A DNA stretch of 64,000 nt, from contig JBHYFN010000020.1 in NCBI GenBank assembly GCA_051859505.1, positions 1 to 64,000 of the forward strand, written 5' to 3'. Below are positions 57,266-64,000 of this stretch, one piece after another. The stretch comes from JAFIEN01 sp051859505. GTDB taxonomy: Bacteria; Pseudomonadota; Alphaproteobacteria; Rhodobacterales; Rhodobacteraceae. Each line of letters starts with the position of its first letter. The first letter of the stretch is position 1. Made by a program: the position numbers and the translations under genes. The notes under the pieces are model-generated. The model ran no database searches. It was not told where the DNA came from and saw only the letters and a list, made by a program, of their open reading frames with translations.

Positions 57266-58838
57266 CCTTTGGTCAGAGCGGTGGGATGCCATCGTGATCG
57301 GCAGCGGGATGGGCGGCGGCACGGCCGGCCGACACCTTGCCGAACGCGGCATGAAGGTGCTGTTCGTCGAGATGGGAGGGCAGGGCCATCGGACCGAGCA
57401 GACGCCCTTTTCCGATCAGGAAGCGGACCCGCTTGTCCGGTCCTCGCGGGGTTTCTGGCCCTTTCCGGTAAGTCTGTCGGTCGATGGGGCAGAGCGGCAG
57501 GTTCACCCCCCCGTCGGCTCTGGCCTGGGGGGGTCTTCGGTCTTCTACGCCGGCACGCTGGAGCGGCCCGAGCGGCACGACCTCGACCATTCGGAGGAAC
57601 GGCCCCATCCCACCGGCGGCTGGCCGGTTGGTTTCGATGCGATGCTGCCGTGGTTCGACGCAGCTCAGCGGATGTACCACGTCAGCGGATCGCCCGATCC
57701 CCTGTCGGAGACGCCCTCGGAGGCGCTTGGCCTGCCGCCGGCCCTGCCGCGCGGCGATGCCGCGATCATGGACCGGCTCCGGCGGTCGGGTCTGAACCCT
57801 TACAGGCTGCACAGTGCGATCCGTCACCTTGACGGCTGCCTTGATTGCATCGGCCGCAAATGTCCGCGCGCCTGCAAGATGGACAGCCGCTCTGCCGGGG
57901 TCGAGCCGGCGCTGGCCACGGGCCGGGCGGCCCTGCTGGACAGGGCGCGGGTCACGCGGCTGATCGCCGGGCCCGACCGCGTGCAGGGAGTCGAGATCCT
58001 GCATCAGGGCGAGACGCGGGTGATCGATGCGCCAAGGGTGATCCTTGCCGCGGGCGCCCTGCAATCGCCTGTCCTCCTGATGGCCTCGGCCAATGGGGAT
58101 TGGCCCGACGGGCTTGCCAACCGAAGCGGGCTTGTCGGGCGGAACCTGATGTTCCACCTGAACGAGATGTTCGCCTATTTCCCGGGCCGTGGTGTGGGTG
58201 GTGGTGCGGGCGGTGACGGCCCGTCAAAATCCGTCGGGTTTCGCGATCTCTATTTTGTCGAGGGCAGGCGCCTTGGGATGGTTCAGGCGCTGGGCGTCAA
58301 TGCCGAATACGGCTCTATCCTGCATGTTCTGCGCCAGAGGCTTGCCGCCCGACGCCTGACGCGGGGCCGGTTCTGGCACGAGGCCGCCCGGTTCCCCGCA
58401 GGCTTCGCAGCGCGCCTCCTGGGGTCGGCGGCCATTCTTGTCGGCATCATCGAGGATCTGCCCGAGAGGGAGAACCGGGTCACAGCAGACCCGGACAACC
58501 CCGACAGGATCAGGATCGTCTATCGCACCCCGCAAGAGCTTCTGGAGCGGCGCGCGCTGTTTCGGCGCCGGTTGCGGCGCGCCCTGCGCTGGCAGCCGTT
58601 CCTGTTTCTGAACCAGGGCCCCGAGTTGAACCTTGGCCATCCCTGCGGCACCCTGCGGATGGGGCGGGATCCGCTGCAGTCGGTGGTGGATGCGGATTGT
58701 CGGGCGCATGGTCTGTCGAACCTCTGGGTCACGGATTCATCGGTCTTTCCCACCTCGATGGGCGTGAACCCGAGCCTTGCCATCGCGGCCAATGCGCTGC
58801 GGGTGGCCGATGCGATAGCGGAGGGGCGGAATGGCTGA
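57255..58838 (+). CDS. GMC-family FAD-dependent oxidoreductase
   Basis: The 527-residue protein has FAD-binding IVIGSGMGGGTAGRHLAERG, the second GMC motif near GSGLGGSSVFYAG, and the C-terminal GHPCGTLRMG and DSSVFPTSMGVNPSLAIAANALR segments. A cysteine cluster C-x2-C-x4-C-x3-C (195, 198, 203, 207) is present. It oxidises an alcohol, probably on a sugar precursor given its neighbours, but the substrate is unknown. It overlaps the acyltransferase by 11 and the SDR by 8 bases. Confidence 0.85.
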   Translation: MGRDLWSERWDAIVIGSGMGGGTAGRHLAERGMKVLFVEMGGQGHRTEQTPFSDQEADPLVRSSRGFWPFPVSLSVDGAERQVHPPVGSGLGGSSVFYAGTLERPERHDLDHSEERPHPTGGWPVGFDAMLPWFDAAQRMYHVSGSPDPLSETPSEALGLPPALPRGDAAIMDRLRRSGLNPYRLHSAIRHLDGCLDCIGRKCPRACKMDSRSAGVEPALATGRAALLDRARVTRLIAGPDRVQGVEILHQGETRVIDAPRVILAAGALQSPVLLMASANGDWPDGLANRSGLVGRNLMFHLNEMFAYFPGRGVGGGAGGDGPSKSVGFRDLYFVEGRRLGMVQALGVNAEYGSILHVLRQRLAARRLTRGRFWHEAARFPAGFAARLLGSAAILVGIIEDLPERENRVTADPDNPDRIRIVYRTPQELLERRALFRRRLRRALRWQPFLFLNQGPELNLGHPCGTLRMGRDPLQSVVDADCRAHGLSNLWVTDSSVFPTSMGVNPSLAIAANALRVADAIAEGRNG

Positions 58839-59586
58839 TGTCGCGGTCGTGACGGGTGCGGGAAGCGGGCTGGGGCGCGCTCTTGCGCTGGCGCTTTGCG
58901 AAAGGGGCGTTCCGGTCGCGGGGCTTGGGCGCCGTGCCGATGCGCTGGCCAAGACCGAGGCTTTGGCAGGGCCGGGGCGCTTTCTGGCCGTTCCCGCCGA
59001 TGTGGCGGATCCGGGGGCCGCACGGGCGGCGCTGGGCCATGTCGGGCAGGAGCTTGGCCCGGTCACGATCCTGATCAACAATGCCGCCGTCTATCCCCGC
59101 CGCGATTTCCTGGACGAGACGGCCGAAAGCTTCATGGCGACCGTCGCGGTCAACCTTGGCGGGATGGTGGCCTGCACCGCCGCCGTTCTTCCCGGGATGG
59201 TCGAGCGTGGCGCGGGTCGGATCCTGAACGTCTCGACCTTCGCGGATCTGTCGCCGATCCCGCTCAGCAGTGCCTATTCCGTCTCGAAAGGGGCGGCGCG
59301 GATCCTGACGCGCGCCCTTGTCGCGGATCTGGGCGACCGGTTTCCGGATATCGTCATCAACGACTGGATGCCCGGGATGCTGGCAACCGGCATGGGAATC
59401 GCGGATGGTCTGGATCCGGCAAAGGCGGCGCGTTGGGGGGCCGCCCTTGCGCTTTGGCGGGATCGCAGCCTGACCGGCACATTGTGGGAACAGGACCGCG
59501 AGATCCTGCCGCCCCGGTCGTTCCGGCGAAGGCTGGTCGACAGGCTGACCTTTCAGACCCCCGCCCCGCCCCGCCGGGTGGAGTGA
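58831..59586 (+). CDS. Short-chain dehydrogenase/reductase
   Basis: The 251-residue protein has the cofactor motif TGAGSGLGRALALAL, NNAA (83-86), the Tyr149-x3-Lys153 catalytic pair in AYSVSKGAA and the preceding Ser-containing NVSTFADLS. It is a typical NAD(P)-dependent SDR. It is translationally linked to the GMC gene by 8 bases; the pair may oxidise then reduce a sugar carbon, for epimerisation or keto-sugar synthesis. That is inference. Confidence 0.88.
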   Translation: MADVAVVTGAGSGLGRALALALCERGVPVAGLGRRADALAKTEALAGPGRFLAVPADVADPGAARAALGHVGQELGPVTILINNAAVYPRRDFLDETAESFMATVAVNLGGMVACTAAVLPGMVERGAGRILNVSTFADLSPIPLSSAYSVSKGAARILTRALVADLGDRFPDIVINDWMPGMLATGMGIADGLDPAKAARWGAALALWRDRSLTGTLWEQDREILPPRSFRRRLVDRLTFQTPAPPRRVE

Positions 59587-59589
59587 TCC

Positions 59590-60351
59590 TCAGGAACGCT
59601 GGCGCAGCGCCCCGATCATGTGGCCGGGAAGGATCAGCCCCGCCCGGATATAGCGCAGGGCAAGGCGGCGGGGATTGGTCAGCATGCGCCACAGCCATTC
59701 CATCTGGAGCCGCCGCACCCAGGAGGGCGCGCGCCGCTGATGGCCCGAGAGGAAATCCAGCCCGGCGCCGATGCTGGCAAAGCCCACACCGGGCGCGCGG
59801 GATCGGCCAAGGGCGGCAAAGGCCTCTTGCTTGGGCGCGCCAAGGGCAAGGAAGCAGAGGCCGATCCCTTCGGCGGCCAGACGATCGAGAAGGGAAAGGG
59901 CCTCGTCCCCGGTCGGATCGAACCCCATGGGCGGGGCATGGGTCAACCCGACCCTCAGCCCCGGCACGCGGATCGAAAGCTCTTGCGCCGCGCGGTCCAG
60001 GCTCTCCTCCGTGCTGCCGATCAGCGCCACCTTGCGCCCCGCCTCTGCACAAAGGCGGCACAAGGGCAGAACCAGATCCGCCCCGGGGAGCAGAGCAACC
60101 GGTCGCCGCGCCATGCGCGACATCCAGACGATGGGATTTCCGTCGGCAGTCACAAGATCCTGCGCCAGATAGGCGGCACGAAACTCGGCCGATGCGCCCA
60201 GCTTGACAAGGTGGTCAAGGTTCAGCGTCGCCAGCGCAAAGCCCTCGCCCGCCTGCAAGCGCCGCCCGACCTCGGCGAACAGCGCGCCCCGATCCGCCAT
60301 GTTGACGGTGATCGTCGCGGGATCGTGCTTCGGGCCGGTACGGAACTCCAC
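59590..60351 (-). CDS. WecG/TagA/CpsF-family glycosyltransferase
   Basis: The 253-residue protein has LATLNLDHLVKLGAS, VTADGNPIVW, IGSTEES and LGAPKQEAFAAL, the signatures of the family that adds N-acetylmannosaminuronate or similar to undecaprenyl-linked intermediates. The GTG start at 60351 has AGGAG 6 bases upstream. It faces the rightward genes of the locus. Confidence 0.9.
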   Translation of the reverse strand: MEFRTGPKHDPATITVNMADRGALFAEVGRRLQAGEGFALATLNLDHLVKLGASAEFRAAYLAQDLVTADGNPIVWMSRMARRPVALLPGADLVLPLCRLCAEAGRKVALIGSTEESLDRAAQELSIRVPGLRVGLTHAPPMGFDPTGDEALSLLDRLAAEGIGLCFLALGAPKQEAFAALGRSRAPGVGFASIGAGLDFLSGHQRRAPSWVRRLQMEWLWRMLTNPRRLALRYIRAGLILPGHMIGALRQRS

Positions 60352-60483
60352 CTGACACTCCTGTCGAACCAAGACGGCCTGTCGCAACACCGCCAGCCCC
60401 GAATGGCAATGCGGACGACAAACTGTTGCCATCCTTCTATGTTGGGGAAAAGTGAGTTGCGAGTGCAAGGAAAGGGGCATTTG

Positions 60484-61605
60484 ATGGGCAGCGTCCTGCT
60501 GATCGGCTGCGGCTTTGTCGCCGATCTCTATATGCGGTCCTTTGCCCTGCATCCCGAGGTTCGAATCCTCGGCGCGCATGATCGCGATCCCGCCCGGCAG
60601 GCGGCCTTTTGCGCGCATTGGGGCATCCGGGGTTTCGACACGCTTGAAGAGGTTCTGGCCGAGGACAAGGCGGCGCTGATCCTGAACCTCACCAATCCGG
60701 CGCAGCATTACGACGTCAGCAAGGCCTGTCTGATGGCCGGGTTTCACGTCTGGTCGGAAAAGCCCATGGCGCTCGAGCTGCGCCACGCGCAAGAGCTTGT
60801 CGCGCTGGCGTCCGAGCGGGGGGTGATGATCGCCTCGGCCCCCTCTTCGGTGCTGGGTGAGGCGGCACAGACCCTGATCCGCGCCCTGCGCAATCAGACC
60901 GCGGGCACCCCCCGGCTGATCTATGCCGAGCTGGATGACGGTTTCATCCCGCAGGCCCCGGTCGAGGATTGGCGCAGCGAAAGCGGGGCGCCCTGGCCCC
61001 ATGCCGATGAATATGCGGTCGGCTGCACGCTGGAACATGCCGGGTATTACCTGTCATGGCTTATCGCCATGTTCGGCAGGGTGCGGCGGGTGGTTGCGGC
61101 CTCGGCCGAGGTGGTTCCTCTCAAGGGCGGGGCGCAATATGGCACGCCGGATTTCTCGGTCGCTGTTCTGTTCTTCGAGAACGGCCCCGTGGCGCGGCTG
61201 ACCTGCTCGATCGCCGCGCCGCATGATCACCGGATCCGCATCGTGGGGGATGACGGCATTCTCGCCGTTGCGAAGGCCTGGGACAATGCGGCGCCGGTGC
61301 GGTTTCATCGTCGCTTCCGGTTGCGGCGGCGGTTGATCGAGCATCCTTTGGGCAAGCGGCTGCGCCTGTCCGGGCCGACTCATCCCAAGGTCACGCGCAA
61401 GGGGGCGGCGGCGATGAATTTCGCGCTGGGCCCGGTCGAGATGCTGGAGGCCATCGCCAAAGGACAGCCAAGCCGGCTGGCGGGCGATTTTGCGCTGCAC
61501 CTGACCGAGGTGACGCTGGCGATTCAAGGTGCCGGCGATGCCGGGGGCGCACAGGATATGCAAAGCGACTGCCCACGGATGGAGCTGATGCCGTGGGCAA
61601 GATGA
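60484..61605 (+). CDS. Gfo/Idh/MocA-family oxidoreductase
   Basis: The 373-residue protein has the nucleotide-binding SVLLIGCGFVADLYMRSF, the EKP motif in VWSEKPMAL (91-94) and the C-terminal GFO domain. It probably oxidises or reduces a sugar nucleotide or similar. The start at 60484 has AAAGGGG upstream. Its end overlaps the epimerase start by 13 bases. Confidence 0.88.
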   Translation: MGSVLLIGCGFVADLYMRSFALHPEVRILGAHDRDPARQAAFCAHWGIRGFDTLEEVLAEDKAALILNLTNPAQHYDVSKACLMAGFHVWSEKPMALELRHAQELVALASERGVMIASAPSSVLGEAAQTLIRALRNQTAGTPRLIYAELDDGFIPQAPVEDWRSESGAPWPHADEYAVGCTLEHAGYYLSWLIAMFGRVRRVVAASAEVVPLKGGAQYGTPDFSVAVLFFENGPVARLTCSIAAPHDHRIRIVGDDGILAVAKAWDNAAPVRFHRRFRLRRRLIEHPLGKRLRLSGPTHPKVTRKGAAAMNFALGPVEMLEAIAKGQPSRLAGDFALHLTEVTLAIQGAGDAGGAQDMQSDCPRMELMPWAR

Positions 61606-62498
61606 TCCTCGTCACCGGCGCCGGCGGATTTCTGGGCCGCGAGGTGGTTGCCGCAGCGCTTGCCCGCGGCCATGCCGTGCGCGCCGTGCTGCGTCGGTCG
61701 GCGGACTTGCCGGAAGGTGCCGAAGGCGCCGTGGCCGATCTTGCAAGGGATGACCTTGGGCCGATGATGCAGGGCGTGGACGTAGTGATCCACTGCGCCG
61801 CGTCGCTGACGAACCCGAAGGACACAGAAACAGCGACGGCCCGTCTGATCGAAGCCGCCGGCGACAGGCGGTTTGTCCTTGTCAGTTCGATGTCCGTCTA
61901 TGGCCCGCAAGCCCCCTTCAGCGCCATCGACGAAGCAAGCCCGCTTGAGCCTCGGCCCGAGAAGCGGGACGCCTACTGCCGGATGAAACTTGCGCAAGAG
62001 GCGCAGTTGCGTGCTGCGCGGCCCAGTGCCTGGATCGCGCGGCCGGGGGTGATCTACGGGCCGCACCGCCTGTGGAACGCGCATCTGGGCGCAAGCCTCG
62101 GGCCGCTGTTGCTGCGCGCTGCGGGTGGGGGGGTGATCCCGCTGGTTCACGTGCAGGACTGTGCGCAGGCCCTGATCCGCATGGCCGAGGCCGAGCCCGA
62201 GGGGGTCGAGGTTCTAAACATCGTTGCGGGCGATCTGCCGGGGCGAAGGGCCTTCCTTGCCGCCCTTGATCACGGACCACGGGTGCAGCTTCCGGTCCAT
62301 TGGCGCCTTTGGGATCTGCTGGCCGCGCTGCTTGGCCCGATCCCGGTGAAACTGCCGGGTTTGTTGCGCCGGCCGGTGGTGCGGGCGCGGCTGATGCCCC
62401 TGAGCTATCCGAACGAGCGTCTGCAACGCAGACTCGGATGGCGGCAGGAGATTTCTTTCGAGGCGGGAATGCAGCTCGCCCAGCAGGGTCCCGCATGA
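61593..62498 (+). CDS. NAD-dependent sugar epimerase/dehydratase
   Basis: The 301-residue protein has MILVTGAGGFLGREVVAAAL and the SSMSVYG motif with a later Tyr-x3-Lys (AYCRMK), the extended SDR signature. It acts on a nucleotide sugar, exact reaction unknown. The GTG start at 61593 has GGAG 9 bases upstream. Its stop overlaps the next glycosyltransferase start. Confidence 0.86.
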   Translation: MGKMILVTGAGGFLGREVVAAALARGHAVRAVLRRSADLPEGAEGAVADLARDDLGPMMQGVDVVIHCAASLTNPKDTETATARLIEAAGDRRFVLVSSMSVYGPQAPFSAIDEASPLEPRPEKRDAYCRMKLAQEAQLRAARPSAWIARPGVIYGPHRLWNAHLGASLGPLLLRAAGGGVIPLVHVQDCAQALIRMAEAEPEGVEVLNIVAGDLPGRRAFLAALDHGPRVQLPVHWRLWDLLAALLGPIPVKLPGLLRRPVVRARLMPLSYPNERLQRRLGWRQEISFEAGMQLAQQGPA

Positions 62499-63772
62499 CC
62501 GATAACCCCCTTTCCGGCCCGATCGCCTATCTGACGGGCGAATACCCCCGCGCGACCGATACCTTCATCCAGCGCGAGGTTGCCGCCCTGCGCGCGCTGG
62601 GGTTCGAGGTTCAGACCTGCTCGATCCGCCGCACCGGCCCCGAACACCTGACCGGGCCGGAACAGCAGGAGGAGGCGGCGCAGACCTTCCATGTGCTCGA
62701 GGCGGTGCGCAAACCGCTCACCTCGCTCCGGGCGCATGGACGCGCGCTTCGCCAGCCCGGTCGCTACGTCAAGGCGCTTGGCCTTGCCTGGCGGACGGCG
62801 CCGCGGGGTCTGCGGGGGCGGGTCTACAACCTGATCTATTTTGCCGAGGCGGTGGTTCTGGCCGCGCGGATGCAGGATCGGGGCATCGTGCATCTGCACA
62901 ATCACATCGCCAAGGCCAGTTGCACCGTCGCCATGCTGGCCAGCGCCCTGTCCGGCATTCCCTACAGCTTCACCCTGCACGGCCCCGACATCTTCTACGA
63001 ACCCTACCACTGGCGGCTGGACGAAAAGATCGCCCGCGCCAGCTTTGTTGCCTGTATCAGCCATTTCTGCCGGTCTCAGGCGATGCTGTTTTCGGACCCC
63101 GGGCATTGGGACAAGCTGCATATCGTTCACTGCGGCGTCGATCCCGACCGCTATGACAGGGCGCCGGGCGGAACTGGCGGGCACCTTCTTTTCGTGGGCC
63201 GGCTTGCGGCGGTGAAGGGCCTTCCTGTCCTGATCGAGGCCTTGGCCGCCGCCCGCCCGCTGCGCCCCGGCCTGCGACTGACGGTGATCGGGGACGGGCC
63301 TGACAGACGTGCGCTGGAAAGGCTCGCCGCGGAGGCCGGGGTGGGCGATGTGGTGGAGTTTGTGGGCTACAGGTCGCAATCCGACGTGGCCAGGACGCTG
63401 GCCACCGTGGATGCGCTTGTCCTGCCCAGTTTTGCCGAAGGCCTGCCCGTTGTCCTGATGGAGGCGATGGCCGCCCGGCTTCCGGTCATTGCCACCCGTA
63501 TCGCCGGCGTGCCGGAGCTGGTCCGGTCGGGCGAGCATGGCCTGCTTGTGCCGCCGGGTGATCCAGCCGCGCTGGCGCAGGCTCTGCTCGATCTGACCGG
63601 GGATCAGGCCAAAGCCCGCCGGATGGGCGAGGCCGGGCGCGAGGTGGTGACGAGAGAATTCAACTCGGCAACCGAGGCGGCCTGGCTGGCGATCCTGATC
63701 CTCGCGGCGCAAAGCGGTGCCCCCCGGCCCGGCGTAAGGCCCGGAGACCAATCCCGGGCGGCGCCATCATGA
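62495..63772 (+). CDS. Glycosyltransferase family 4 (GT-B)
   Basis: The 425-residue protein has an N-terminal AYLTGEYPRATDTFIQREVAAL, the acceptor loop HGPDIFYEPYHW and the donor-site LPSFAEGLPVVLMEAMAARLPVIATRIAG, a typical GT4 pattern with EGLPVVLMEA. It transfers a nucleotide-sugar glycosyl group to a polysaccharide chain. It overlaps the neighbours on both sides by 4 bases, as part of the operon. Confidence 0.92.
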   Translation: MTDNPLSGPIAYLTGEYPRATDTFIQREVAALRALGFEVQTCSIRRTGPEHLTGPEQQEEAAQTFHVLEAVRKPLTSLRAHGRALRQPGRYVKALGLAWRTAPRGLRGRVYNLIYFAEAVVLAARMQDRGIVHLHNHIAKASCTVAMLASALSGIPYSFTLHGPDIFYEPYHWRLDEKIARASFVACISHFCRSQAMLFSDPGHWDKLHIVHCGVDPDRYDRAPGGTGGHLLFVGRLAAVKGLPVLIEALAAARPLRPGLRLTVIGDGPDRRALERLAAEAGVGDVVEFVGYRSQSDVARTLATVDALVLPSFAEGLPVVLMEAMAARLPVIATRIAGVPELVRSGEHGLLVPPGDPAALAQALLDLTGDQAKARRMGEAGREVVTREFNSATEAAWLAILILAAQSGAPRPGVRPGDQSRAAPS

Positions 63773-64000
63773 AGCTTGGCGCCGTGGCGATCGGGCGGAA
63801 TGAAGGCGAGCGGTTGCGCCGTTGCCTTGAAAGCCTGCGGACCGAGGCCGAGCGGATCGTCTATGTTGATTCCGGCTCGACCGATGGCAGCCCGGCCCTT
63901 GCGCGGGGCATGGGCATAGAGGTTGTCGAGCTTGATCTGCAGACACCCTTCACCGCAGCGCGGGCGCGCAATGCGGGTTTCGCGGCCCTTGAAGGCGCGG
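63769..64000 (+). CDS. Glycosyltransferase family 2, partial (continues past right edge)
   Basis: The open frame begins MKLGAVAIGRNEGERLRRCLESL and has IVYVDSGSTDGSPALA, the GT2 signature. The window ends after 77 codons. It overlaps the GT4 stop by 4 bases and extends the polysaccharide operon. Confidence 0.9.
   Translation, partial: MKLGAVAIGRNEGERLRRCLESLRTEAERIVYVDSGSTDGSPALARGMGIEVVELDLQTPFTAARARNAGFAALEGA

Noticed and set aside
59620..60483. A long N-terminal extension of the Gfo/Idh protein
   Set aside because: It runs antisense to the WecG gene; the start at 60484 has a good ribosome-binding site and the nucleotide-binding fold begins there.

Overview
This is a GC-rich chromosomal segment from an alphaproteobacterium, most likely a member of the Rhodobacterales (Rhodobacter/Paracoccus relatives). 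The evidence is the RegB/RegA/SenC redox regulatory set beside ahcY, a kinase-less DivL-type PAS protein in front of tsaE, the mitofilin-HemY-HemD block, and the order maf / origin / hemJ-rho-mnmE-mnmG-rsmG-parA-parB. The window is almost entirely core genome. No insertion sequence, prophage or CRISPR array was seen.

Layout. (1) 1-1600: the N-terminal part of a large repetitive autotransporter-like surface protein that runs off the left edge, then tRNA-Thr(CGT). (2) 1678-5322 leftward: HemY-type TPR protein, mitofilin (Mic60-like) with a 13-copy hexanucleotide repeat, and hemD; divergent from tsaD-gpsA-YciI-EVE. (3) 8.2-17.4 kb: small membrane proteins, a possible small RNA between two leftward terminators, ahcY, an HD hydrolase, an EamA transporter, regA, senC and regB, then a DivL-like PAS protein whose promoter carries CtrA-type boxes. 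(4) 17.4-26.3 kb rightward operon: tsaE, AmgK- and MurU-like cell-wall recycling enzymes, addB, addA and trxA. (5) 26.3-31.6 kb: a kinase-like protein, then hslV, a polytopic membrane protein, hslU (interrupted by an assembly gap of 10 N) and an MFS permease. (6) 31.6-36.9 kb: Smr, Tim44-like, FxsA, SecB, and the leftward overlapping chain Maf-AroE-CoaE-DnaQ.

(7) 36861-37266 is the only non-coding stretch longer than 300 bp. It is the probable chromosomal replication origin: gene direction flips outward on both sides, it has DnaA-box-like 9-mers, an AT-rich tract and two CtrA-like half-site pairs, and parABS lies close by. (8) 37.3-44.6 kb rightward: hemJ, rho, mnmE, mnmG, rsmG, parA and parB, with two perfect 16-bp parS palindromes, one at the start of mnmG and one inside rsmG. 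(9) 44.6-55.1 kb: hemW, rdgB and rph leftward; hrcA and grpE rightward; mutS, msrA, a GST, mtaB and dapF leftward. DapF has Ser where the second catalytic Cys is expected. (10) 55.2-64.0 kb: a cell-surface polysaccharide locus that continues past the right edge. It comprises an AT3-SGNH acyltransferase, a GMC oxidoreductase, an SDR, a WecG/TagA glycosyltransferase, a Gfo/Idh/MocA dehydrogenase, an NAD-dependent epimerase, a GT4 and the start of a GT2.

The replication, segregation and cell-cycle parts (oriC candidate, parABS, DivL, CtrA-like sites) form one theme. Redox and heme metabolism (RegBA/SenC, HemD/HemJ/HemW) form a second, and envelope biology (mitofilin, AmgK/MurU, polysaccharide locus, autotransporter) a third. 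No clearly undescribed system was found. The most useful leads are the CtrA-box promoter of divL, the oriC region, the possible small RNA, the membrane protein inside the hslVU operon, the Ser-substituted DapF and the oxidoreductase-rich polysaccharide locus.
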